Assembly: GCA_965205365.1 (NCBI GenBank)
Contig: CBDBGT010000011.1
Location: 372,001 to 436,000, forward strand
Direction: 5' to 3'
Source of the DNA: JALZUR01 sp965205365
GTDB taxonomy: Bacteria > Bdellovibrionota > Bdellovibrionia > Bdellovibrionales > UBA1609
DNA length: 64,000 nt
Shown: positions 54,354-62,095 of the stretch, piece after piece
How the letters are laid out: each line of letters starts with the position of its first letter
How positions within the stretch are numbered: the first letter of the stretch is position 1
Notes under the pieces: generated by a model
What the model saw: the letters and a program-made list of their open reading frames with translations, nothing else
Told to the model about the DNA's origin: nothing
The model's database searches: none
Made by a program: the position numbers and the translations under genes

Positions 54354-56705
54354 TTATTTCTTTAAATCCTGAAGAGCAGCAAAAGGATTGTTAAAAAGCT
54401 CTTTAGGTTTTCTATTTTGAGATTTAACTTTAAGAGACTTATTTTTATTAAACTTTTTAGTCACTTTTTTATTAGAGATTTTTTTTTCATCTCCCAAGGC
54501 TTTTAATCTTGGATTTGTAACTTTTTTTAAAAAACCCTCATCAGCTTTAATCTTAGAAAAAGAAAGTTTCTTTCCTTCCACATCAACTTTAATAGCCTTA
54601 ATCAAAACCCACTGACCAAGCCTTAAAACTTTTCTAGCATCAGGAATATAATCATTAGACAGTTCTGATAAATGGACTAAACCATTAACACCAACTCCAA
54701 TATCTATAAAGGCTCCAAAAGCTGAAAATTTTGTAACAATTCCCCAGTAAAGACTCCCCTCTTTAACTTCACTCAGTTCCTCCACTGTTTTAGAAAAAGA
54801 AAAGACTTTATATGTTCTTCTAAAATCTTTAAATGGATTTGAAAGTTCTGAAACCAAATAGCTTGAAAAATCCTTACCTAAAAGACCATACCAGGATTCA
54901 TCAACTGTCTTATATAAGTCAGGAATAGGTCCTTTTAATAAACTTATTTTCTTTTCTTTAAGAAAGTCTTTTACTCTTGAAAATTCTGTTTGAGAAAACC
55001 TTGAACGATCTAAAAGATTTAAAGCTTTTGAAAATTTAAAGTACTTTGAAAACCTAGAAAAATCTTTTAAACTTAAAACTTTTTCTAAATCTTTTTTCTC
55101 TTTTCCTCGACTTTTAAAAATCTTTTCACTTAAGTCTTTTAATTCAGATTCTTCTTTAAGCTTAAACCAATTTAAATTTTTTAAGAGCCCCCAATTTACC
55201 TCAAAAACAGATAAACCTATTGAGCATACATAATAACTAAGCACTCTTAAAAGCTCCCTATTCACCTCTACCTTATCCATAAAATTAGGAACTTCTAGTA
55301 GTGTTGATGGCAAATGTGAACCATATTCTAAAATTGGATCTTGAACTCTTTTTGCTAAATAAAAACAAGCAAGTAAAGAGTTGTCTATTTCTTCTTTAAA
55401 CCTAAACTTTGCCTCAGGCTCATTAACGTACTGAGCTAGTCCTCTTGGATCAGCTATAACCAGTTTTACAGAATCTGATTTATTTAATTCAAATAGTGCT
55501 CTAGCTGTTAATTTTTCAAATTTCCTAACTGAATCACTTAAGGAAATAGCAACACAACCAAGCTCTATATTCTTAGTAATGCTTCCAATGAGGTCTTTTA
55601 AATTTTGAACAACCTCTTCTTTAGAAAAATCTATTAAAGTAGACGATACAAACTCACCCTCATGACTTACAAAAACCACAGCAGCCATTTGATTTTGTTT
55701 TTCTAATATTCCAAGGACAGGTTTATTCTTAAAAGCAGGGGTGCTAAGAAGACTCCTATAATCAACTTTAAGCTTAGATAAATACACTGCTTTTGACACT
55801 CCATAAAACTTATCAAAGACTTCTTTTGTCACAGAAGGAAGAGCATGAATGTCTAAGGCTTTCTTACTAACAGTATTTAAAAAAGACTCTAAATCTTCAT
55901 CAATCCCTCCACAGGCAAACTCGTTTCTAAAGGCTTTAATTTGTCCTTCTAAAGGAAAATCTAAAGTTACTTTTAAGAACCCATCTTCCCAGGCTTTCTT
56001 AATTTGAGGAAATTTATCATAATTTCTAGAGTTTAAATAATATGCACAATTTTGAGCCGGGGCTTTTATAAAATTTGAATACCGCCCGCCTTCTTTTAGT
56101 TTTTCACCTGGTTTTATAATAACTTTTGCATTTTTAAGCACTTCTTTTAAAAGATTGGCACGCAGACTCACATTCTCAAACCCTTGCTCAATTAAAATAT
56201 CTTGAGTGCCTTTAAGAACGGTTTGAAAAGTTATAAAACCTAATGAAGGTTGAATATATTTTTTAGCCTCAAGCTCTAAACCTTTTTCAAAACCTTTGCC
56301 TGTTAGTACTTTTTTTCTAATAATATCTGCAAAATCTAAAAGTCCTGCTTCCCTTGCTAAAGTAGCTTTTGTTTTTTTCTTTCTTTTATATGGACGAAAA
56401 ACATCCTCTAACTCTATTAGGTTATTAGTTTTAAGAATGGCTTCTAGAATACCTTTTTGTGGTGTTTTTCTAGATTCAAGATCTTTAATAGATTTTTCTT
56501 TTTTTTTATTAAACACAAGAAAATCTTCATATAAACTTGCAAGCCTATCTAATTCCCAGAAACCTAAACTCTTATCAGACCAAACTTCAAGAGAATAACA
56601 AACCTCTCCAAAACTAAAGCCCTCTTCTAATAAAAAAACTGCTTTTTTAAAACCTTGAGTTTCTTTTAAATTTGTATTTGCTAATATAAATTCCCCAGCG
56701 TTCAT
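54354..56705 (-). CDS. tex: Tex-family S1 RNA-binding transcription accessory protein
   Basis: The 783-aa protein follows Tex order: a helical N-terminal domain, DVFRPYKRKKKTKATLARE near residue 120 (the Tex signature), a YqgF-like RNase H fold, and HhH helices. A C-terminal S1 domain begins GSLYWGIVTKFSAFGAFIDI and continues GVGVNGLVHLSEL. The end is a Lys-rich tail. Tex proteins bind nucleic acid and influence transcription and stress tolerance. It is slightly shorter and more divergent than E. coli YhgF but its domain order is complete. Confidence 0.92.
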   Translation of the reverse strand: MNAGEFILANTNLKETQGFKKAVFLLEEGFSFGEVCYSLEVWSDKSLGFWELDRLASLYEDFLVFNKKKEKSIKDLESRKTPQKGILEAILKTNNLIELEDVFRPYKRKKKTKATLAREAGLLDFADIIRKKVLTGKGFEKGLELEAKKYIQPSLGFITFQTVLKGTQDILIEQGFENVSLRANLLKEVLKNAKVIIKPGEKLKEGGRYSNFIKAPAQNCAYYLNSRNYDKFPQIKKAWEDGFLKVTLDFPLEGQIKAFRNEFACGGIDEDLESFLNTVSKKALDIHALPSVTKEVFDKFYGVSKAVYLSKLKVDYRSLLSTPAFKNKPVLGILEKQNQMAAVVFVSHEGEFVSSTLIDFSKEEVVQNLKDLIGSITKNIELGCVAISLSDSVRKFEKLTARALFELNKSDSVKLVIADPRGLAQYVNEPEAKFRFKEEIDNSLLACFYLAKRVQDPILEYGSHLPSTLLEVPNFMDKVEVNRELLRVLSYYVCSIGLSVFEVNWGLLKNLNWFKLKEESELKDLSEKIFKSRGKEKKDLEKVLSLKDFSRFSKYFKFSKALNLLDRSRFSQTEFSRVKDFLKEKKISLLKGPIPDLYKTVDESWYGLLGKDFSSYLVSELSNPFKDFRRTYKVFSFSKTVEELSEVKEGSLYWGIVTKFSAFGAFIDIGVGVNGLVHLSELSNDYIPDARKVLRLGQWVLIKAIKVDVEGKKLSFSKIKADEGFLKKVTNPRLKALGDEKKISNKKVTKKFNKNKSLKVKSQNRKPKELFNNPFAALQDLKK

Positions 56706-56761
56706 ATAAACTCCGTAACATTATTTTAATGATACTTAAATAAATATTTTAGATTTTAAGA

Positions 56762-56980
56762 CTATTTATGCCTATACATAATCAAACCATGGGTTGGATC
56801 ATAAGGGGACACACCAATTGTAACCCTATCACCTACAACTACACGAATATTAAATCTTCTCATTTTTCCACAAAGTTTAGCCTTAAGCTTTGCTCCATTT
56901 TCTAACTCCACCTGATAAAGGCCACCAGCACCAGCATCACATATTTTTCCCTCTAATTGTGCTAAATCGTCTTTTGCCAT
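56762..56980 (-). CDS. infA: Translation initiation factor IF-1
   Basis: A 72-aa single S1/OB-fold protein: MAKDDLAQLEGKICDAGAGG at the start and the core LCGKMRRFNIRVVVGDRVTI with the final YDPTHGLIMYRHK. Length and motifs match IF-1, which binds the 30S A site during initiation. It lies 5 bp after the Lys-rich protein gene on the same strand. Confidence 0.97.
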   Translation of the reverse strand: MAKDDLAQLEGKICDAGAGGLYQVELENGAKLKAKLCGKMRRFNIRVVVGDRVTIGVSPYDPTHGLIMYRHK

Positions 56981-56985
56981 TTAAG

Positions 56986-57348
56986 CTATGACCCCTTATA
57001 ATTTGAAATTAAAATTTTAATCCCTTCTTCAAACAATACCTCTAACCTATTGTTCTGTGACACCAACACATATCCCCAACCAAGTTTTGCATGATCTAAG
57101 GCTGAATTAGGCTCGTATGAGTCTGTAATCTTATATTTTTTAGCTGGCTGCCCTTCAGACAATCCATGAAGCTCTTGCCACTTATCTCTTAAGCGGTCTG
57201 ACTCTTCTTTTGCTTCACGCTCTGCCTTTGTTATACGCTTTTTTTTTACTTTTTTTTCAACGCCTTCACCCTTCTTAGAAGCCACCTTCTTAGTGGTTTT
57301 TTTTTTGCTTTTGGTGCTAGCTTTGCTACCTGAAGCTTTAGTTGCCAT
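56986..57348 (-). CDS. Small Lys-rich protein with a C-terminal beta domain
   Basis: Residues 1-50 are almost entirely Lys, Ala, Ser, Thr and Val, like histone-H1-type tails. The last ~60 residues (YEPNSALDHAKLGWGYVLVS, NNRLEVLFEEGIKILI) form a small beta domain. A similar pattern (H..FG.G.V....I.V.F..G...L) is seen in hypothetical proteins of deltaproteobacteria and relatives. Nucleic-acid binding is a reasonable guess from charge only. It lies just upstream of infA and is probably co-transcribed. Confidence 0.65.
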   Translation of the reverse strand: MATKASGSKASTKSKKKTTKKVASKKGEGVEKKVKKKRITKAEREAKEESDRLRDKWQELHGLSEGQPAKKYKITDSYEPNSALDHAKLGWGYVLVSQNNRLEVLFEEGIKILISNYKGS

Positions 57349-57445
57349 TATAACTCCTTGCGTTGTTTCTTAGACGCCACCGTCAAGATACAACACTCTT
57401 ATTCATTTGACTAGTGCTATTGTTTTTTTCTTGAAAGGATTGTCC

Positions 57446-58510
57446 ATGGTTAAAGTATCTGAACTTATTAAGCGATATAGTGACCTTTTGTCAGTACATA
57501 TAAAAGATAACCTAGGGCGCAAACTTATTAGTCTTTCTTCAGAAAGTGAGCCTCAGCCTGACTCTATTGTTTTTATCTCAAAACCAGAATGTATTCAAAA
57601 AGCTTTAAAATCTTTTATTGGCTGTATGGTTATCCCTGAATCCTATGCTCATTTAGTCCCACTGGATTTAAAGATAAACGTCTTAAAATCTAGTAATTCA
57701 AGACTTGTAATGGCTCTTTGTGGAAAAGAAGTTTTTGCTATGGATAAGCTTTTAGAGCAGTTTAAGGGCTTAAAAACAAACATCTCACCAGCTGCCACTG
57801 TTCACCCCACAGCCCACATTGCTAAAGATGTAAAAATTGGCCCCAACGCCTTTGTTGGTGAAAACGTTAACATTAAATCAGGCTCCATTATTGGTGCCTG
57901 TGCAGTGATTCAGTCTCATTCAAGCCTCGGTAAAAACTGCCGTATCCATGAGTTTGCACTCATTGCTCAAAATTCAATATTAAAAGACAACTGTGAGATT
58001 CACCCACATGGAGCCATAGGGACTGAAGGCTTTGGATATGCTTCAACTTCAAAAGGAGAACACTTTCCCATTCCACACCAAGGACATGTTGTTTTAGAAA
58101 ACTTTGTACATGTTGGTCCAGGGAGTAAAATAGATCGTGGTACTTTTGGAAAAACTCATATTGGGGCTCACACTAAAATCGATAACCTTTGCCATATTTC
58201 ACACAATTGTATTATTGGAAAAGGTTGTCTTATTACAGCAGGGTTTATTGTTGCCGGATCTACCACTATTGGAAACTACTTTACAACAGGTGGGCGCTCC
58301 ACTGTTACCGGACATATTACAATTACCGATAATGTGAATTTAGCAGGTCATTCTGTTGTTCATAAGAGCATTAAAAAACCTGGAAGTTATTACGGCTACC
58401 CTTTAAAGCCTCTTCAAGAAGGATTAAAAAATAATGCAGCCTTTGGAAATCTTGCTAAAATGAAACAAAACCTAAGTAAGGTAATGAAGCACTTAAACCT
58501 TAAAAATTAA
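57446..58510 (+). CDS. lpxD: UDP-3-O-acylglucosamine N-acyltransferase
   Basis: LpxD adds the N-linked acyl chain in lipid A synthesis. An N-terminal uridine-binding domain is followed by a long left-handed beta helix of hexapeptide repeats (NISPAATVHPTAHIAKDVKI and on). It includes HPHGAIGTEGFGY, the catalytic region LCHISHNCIIGKG, and SVVHKSIKKPGSYYGYP near the end. The frame is open from 57407, but ATG at 57446 has an AAAGGA RBS and matches the family N-terminus. The gene stands alone, divergent from the Lys-rich protein gene. Confidence 0.93.
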   Translation: MVKVSELIKRYSDLLSVHIKDNLGRKLISLSSESEPQPDSIVFISKPECIQKALKSFIGCMVIPESYAHLVPLDLKINVLKSSNSRLVMALCGKEVFAMDKLLEQFKGLKTNISPAATVHPTAHIAKDVKIGPNAFVGENVNIKSGSIIGACAVIQSHSSLGKNCRIHEFALIAQNSILKDNCEIHPHGAIGTEGFGYASTSKGEHFPIPHQGHVVLENFVHVGPGSKIDRGTFGKTHIGAHTKIDNLCHISHNCIIGKGCLITAGFIVAGSTTIGNYFTTGGRSTVTGHITITDNVNLAGHSVVHKSIKKPGSYYGYPLKPLQEGLKNNAAFGNLAKMKQNLSKVMKHLNLKN

Positions 58511-58558
58511 ATCCCTACCTAGACTTGATATAAAATACTTTTTATTTAAAATAAAGAA

Positions 58559-59341
58559 ATGAAAATACTAATCCTATCCTCCATTGTTTTAACTTCTTCT
58601 TTATCTTTTGCCTTTGATCATAAGCACAGCTTATTTGCAAATTTATTAAATGCTCATGTTAAAATGTCTCCTAATAAAACAAGCTCTGTTGTTGATTACA
58701 AAAATTTTAATACTAAAAAACTTAATGAGTACCTTAAAAGTATTAGCTCTTTAAAAAAAAAAGATTTTAACAATTTTACTAGAAAACAACAGCTCGCTTT
58801 TTACATAAATGCCTACAATGCCTATACAATAAAACTCATCCTCAACAACTACCCTGTTAAATCAATTAAAAACATTGGGGGTATTTTCTCATCTCCTTGG
58901 AAAAAAAAGTTTTTTAAGCTTTTTCAAAAAAAATCCTTTTTAGATGAAATTGAACACGATTTTGTTAGAGCCTCTAAAACCTTAGGAAATGATGCTAGAA
59001 TACATTTTGCTTTTAATTGCGCATCAATAGGATGCCCTGCACTTTTAAACACTCCATGGATTGGAGAAAAATTAAATAGCCAATTTGAATCTGCAACTCA
59101 AAATTTTTTAAAAGATCATTTAAGAAACCGTGTAAATATTAAAAAAAAATCTGTTCAACTTTCAAATATATTTAAATGGTACGGTAATGATTTTAAAACT
59201 AAAAACTATGGGTCTTTAAAAGCTTTTTTAAGTATATATGTAAACTCAATAACCACTAACAAAGAAGAAAAAGCACTTATTCTTTCAAAAGATTATTCTA
59301 TTACTTTTTCTGGTTATGATTGGAATTTAAATAGTCTCTAA
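58559..59341 (+). CDS. DUF547 family exported protein
   Basis: Signal peptide (MKILILSSIVLTSSLSFAFD) followed by the DUF547 core. Its parts are DYKNFNTKKLNEYLKSISSL, QQLAFYINAYNAYTIKLIL, and RIHFAFNCASIGCPALLNTP with the conserved cysteine pair, then LSNIFKWYGNDF. The biochemical role of DUF547 is not established. The gene starts about 50 bp after lpxD on the same strand and may be read through from it. Confidence 0.85.
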   Translation: MKILILSSIVLTSSLSFAFDHKHSLFANLLNAHVKMSPNKTSSVVDYKNFNTKKLNEYLKSISSLKKKDFNNFTRKQQLAFYINAYNAYTIKLILNNYPVKSIKNIGGIFSSPWKKKFFKLFQKKSFLDEIEHDFVRASKTLGNDARIHFAFNCASIGCPALLNTPWIGEKLNSQFESATQNFLKDHLRNRVNIKKKSVQLSNIFKWYGNDFKTKNYGSLKAFLSIYVNSITTNKEEKALILSKDYSITFSGYDWNLNSL

Positions 59342-59703
59342 TAAAAGATTGTTTATTTATAACTTTGAATAAGTCTTACAAAAAATATTTCAGTTAACAA
59401 TTTAACTTCTAACTTTAAAAGAACTAAAATAATTTTAAGGCCTAAAATTCCGCCATATTGACAACTATAAGCTATTATAAACGTAAAATTTAAATCCTAC
59501 TTCAAACGGTTTATTTTAAAGTATTTTTAGTATTACTTTTTTTATTCCTTATAAAATTTAGAGAGCTATTTTTAGCTAACTCAAAAATTCTTAAACAAAT
59601 AAAATAATTTATTTTCTATAGTAATCACAATTAATTAACTCCCTTTTAAGTCAATTTAAAGTGTCATGAATTAAATTTTTCTACCCTCATCTTAAATAAT
59701 TTT
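59342..59703. other. Intergenic stretch before the IS1595-type element
   Basis: About 360 bp, AT-rich and without a gene. The segment 59633-59657 is an imperfect inverted match (21 of 25) to 59719-59744 just inside the IS left end. The last 8 bp are the left copy of the target duplication. Confidence 0.5.
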
Positions 59704-60456
59704 GGTTCATGGGTAGTTAAGTTGACTTTGAAGGGAGTTAACTTATTATTATCACTGTGAAAAATAGGTATTTTGCTCGTTCAAGCAATTTCAGAGGCTA
59801 AATTCAGGGAGATTATCAAGCTTTTTGCCAGTGATTTAACAACTCAACAGATTTCAGAATTAACAAAGCTTAACAGAAAAACTATAGGAAATATTTTAAA
59901 AAAAGTACGATCAAAAATAGTTGAGCAATGCGAACAAGAAAGCCTTTTTGACTCTGGTGAAATAGAACTGGATGAAAGTTATTTTGGAGCAAGGAGAGTT
60001 AGAGGTCTTCGCGGAAGAGGAGCTAGAGGTAAAACCATTGTCTTTGGACTTAAAAAAAGAAATGGTAAGGTGTATACTCAAATTATTAAAAACTGCTCTA
60101 AAAACGAGATTCTCCCTCTAATACGGGCTAAAATAAGCAAGGAGTCTACAGTTTAGACAGATGGCTTTAGGACGTATGATGGTCTTGTGGATATGGGTTA
60201 TAAAAAACACTATAGAGTTCATCATGGAAAAAATGAATTTTCAAAAGCTGAAGGAAAAGTTAAAAACCATATTAATGGAATTGAAAATTTTTGGGGCTTA
60301 GCCAAAGTAAGACTTTCTAAATTTAGAGGAATGCATAAGAACACTTTTTATTTGCATTTAAAGGAGTGTGAGTTTAGGTTCAATCACAGAAATGAAGACC
60401 TCTATAGATTAATTCTTTCTATGCTGCGTCGTAACCCTCTTAACTACCCATGAACC
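59704..60456 (+). mobile_element. IS1595-type insertion sequence
   Basis: A 753-bp element with perfect 18-bp terminal inverted repeats GGTTCATGGGTAGTTAAG / CTTAACTACCCATGAACC. A perfect 8-bp target duplication ATAATTTT (59696-59703 and 60457-60464) matches IS1595-family practice. The transposase within has one nonsense codon. Confidence 0.92.
59773..60453 (+). pseudogene. IS1595-type transposase interrupted by an in-frame TAG
   Basis: One continuous frame from TTG at 59773 to 60453 is broken only by TAG at 60154-60156. Before it are an HTH (FASDLTTQQISELTKLNRKT) and the first catalytic Asp (ELDESYFGARR). After it come TDGFRTYDGL (second Asp) and NHINGIENFWGLAKVRLSKF (third acidic residue). 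The interrupted spot reads STV*TDG, where a Tyr or similar would be expected. Everything else is intact, so a single recent nonsense mutation, or suppression, is likely. Confidence 0.88.
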
Positions 60457-60567
60457 ATAATTTTTTATCAACTAAATTCTTTTATAAAAGATAAAAAAAT
60501 GGCCAAACTTTTAAAGCCTAGCCATTGATCTTTTTAAATTTATAAACAGTTTAGTTTACTAACTACT

Positions 60568-61068
60568 TTACTCTGATTCTTGAAGTGTATACCCTTCTCC
60601 AGTTGCTGGAGCCTCAATGAAAGCAGAAAAAACGTCTGCAGAAGTTTTACCTTCTTCTTCAGTTATACTGTCACTGGCAACAGAAGCACCTTCATAAAGT
60701 ACACCACCGGCAAGATGATAAGGGGTAGAGTTGGTTGCTCCAGAATAGTAGGAAACACCATTACCAAAACCATAATCAGCAAAGGTAACATCTAATGGTG
60801 TAGATGGAGTACCAAGTACTTCAGTGCCTGCACAAGCAGTGTCATCATAAGTATCTGTTCGAGTAGCTCGCTGTCTTACACCGTCTTCAGTTGTTGAAAA
60901 TATGATAGAATTTATTTCACTCGAGTCATTACCATTAGCAGTTGTATCATCACACTCTGCTGAATAGGTGCCATCTGCAACATTAACCGACGTATCATTA
61001 TCATCACTGTCACTACAAGCTGTAAAGCCCAAAAGTAAAAAACTTAATAGTGTATATTTTAATTTCAT
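60568..61068 (-). CDS. Lipoprotein of unknown function (paralogue 1)
   Basis: The ATG at 61068, 6 nt after AAGGAG, is preferred over the ATG at 61074, which abuts the RBS. The signal peptide ends in a lipobox, LLLGFTAC. The mature protein (~145 aa) is acidic, Ser/Thr/Asp-rich, and includes DGTYSAEC, IIFSTTEDGVRQRA and YGFGNGVSYYSG. It aligns in order with the neighbour at 61468-61971 (DGAYATEC, ITFSTTNGSRQ, NGFGNNFSYF), so the two are tandem paralogues. Function is unknown. Confidence 0.78.
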   Translation of the reverse strand: MKLKYTLLSFLLLGFTACSDSDDNDTSVNVADGTYSAECDDTTANGNDSSEINSIIFSTTEDGVRQRATRTDTYDDTACAGTEVLGTPSTPLDVTFADYGFGNGVSYYSGATNSTPYHLAGGVLYEGASVASDSITEEEGKTSADVFSAFIEAPATGEGYTLQESE

Positions 61069-61467
61069 AAACATCTCCTTATTTTATAGTTTAATTTAAC
61101 ATACAGGATGAAAGAATACAGCTTTTTATTCAGTAGTCAAATTAATTTCAAAGTTTATTAAAAATTAAAAATCAATTTAAAGTCTAGGTTAACCGCTGCT
61201 TAAATACTAAACTTTTCCTTTAAACATTAGCCTTCTAGCTGCTTATATTTTAAACTCTGGTTTTTTTCACTTATTACTAATCTAAACTTCATAAATAAGA
61301 ACACTATTATAAAGTTTTTTTTAAATTCCTTAGTATAGCTAAACTTATAAAAGAAACTTTAAGTTAAAATTTCTCTTAAGTAAGCTTAGTATAAATAAAA
61401 ACACCTGCTTTTTAAAAACAACAGGTGCCAAATTTAACATATACAGTAATGTTTAAGCTAATCTTAT
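61069..61467. other. Spacer between the lipoprotein genes
   Basis: About 400 bp. It holds the leader of paralogue 1 and, near 61393-61428, the terminator of paralogue 2. The rest is AT-rich with stops in all frames. Confidence 0.45.
61393..61428 (-). terminator. Rho-independent terminator of lipoprotein paralogue 2
   Basis: On the minus strand the stem CACCTG/CAGGTG, with a 14-nt T/A-rich loop, is followed by TTTTTATTT. It lies 40 bp after the stop at 61468. Confidence 0.65.
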
Positions 61468-61971
61468 CTATTCTCGTGTATACTTAGTTCCAGTTTCTGG
61501 GTTTAGAATAAAGCTAGCAAAGCGCTCTTCAAGACTTCCATTAGTACCCTCTGAATTATTTATGTAAATGGCGCCCTCATCATCAACATAATAAGCAATG
61601 ATTTCCTCATCTGCCCCTTCTCCTTGGGTGAAATAGGAAAAATTATTACCAAAACCATTGTCAGCAAGAACAATTGACTTGACCCCCTCACTTTGAGTAC
61701 TCGTAGCAACACCGGGACACGTAATCTCATCTTCATAAATATCAGTTTCATAAGAAATCTGTCTACTGCCATTAGTAGTTGAAAATGTTATTCTTGTTAT
61801 CTCTCCATTTTCATTAGCATCATCTGGCATACATTCTGTGGCATAAGCACCATCTTCAATGGCAACTGGTTCATTGAAAAGCTTGCCTGCATCATCTATT
61901 AATTTTTGAGCATCCCCACAAGCTGTAAAGCCTAATAACAAAAACGCTGATAAAATATACTTTAACTTCAT
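61468..61971 (-). CDS. Lipoprotein of unknown function (paralogue 2)
   Basis: The ATG at 61971 is chosen because GGAGAAG precedes it and it opens a signal peptide (MKLKYILSAFLLLGFTACGD) with lipobox LLLGFTAC. An upstream in-frame ATG at 62013 lacks these. The mature part is acidic, with DGAYATEC, ITFSTTNGSRQISYETDIYE and DNGFGNNFSYF, parallel to paralogue 1. The pair share two cysteines beyond the lipid-attached one (TEC and ITC here). No function can be assigned. Confidence 0.78.
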   Translation of the reverse strand: MKLKYILSAFLLLGFTACGDAQKLIDDAGKLFNEPVAIEDGAYATECMPDDANENGEITRITFSTTNGSRQISYETDIYEDEITCPGVATSTQSEGVKSIVLADNGFGNNFSYFTQGEGADEEIIAYYVDDEGAIYINNSEGTNGSLEERFASFILNPETGTKYTRE

Positions 61972-62095
61972 AATCACTTCTCCTTTATAGTTTTTAATAA
62001 GCAAGAAGAACATCGGCTAAATTAAATAATTATAAAGCCACACACCTTAAAAGCTTAATTTTTGTTTCATTTTAAAACATTAAATTTAAATAAAC

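Noticed and set aside
56296..56598. Plus-strand 100-codon frame opposite tex
   Set aside because: Antisense of the conserved Tex N-terminal domain, with no RBS or recognisable product.
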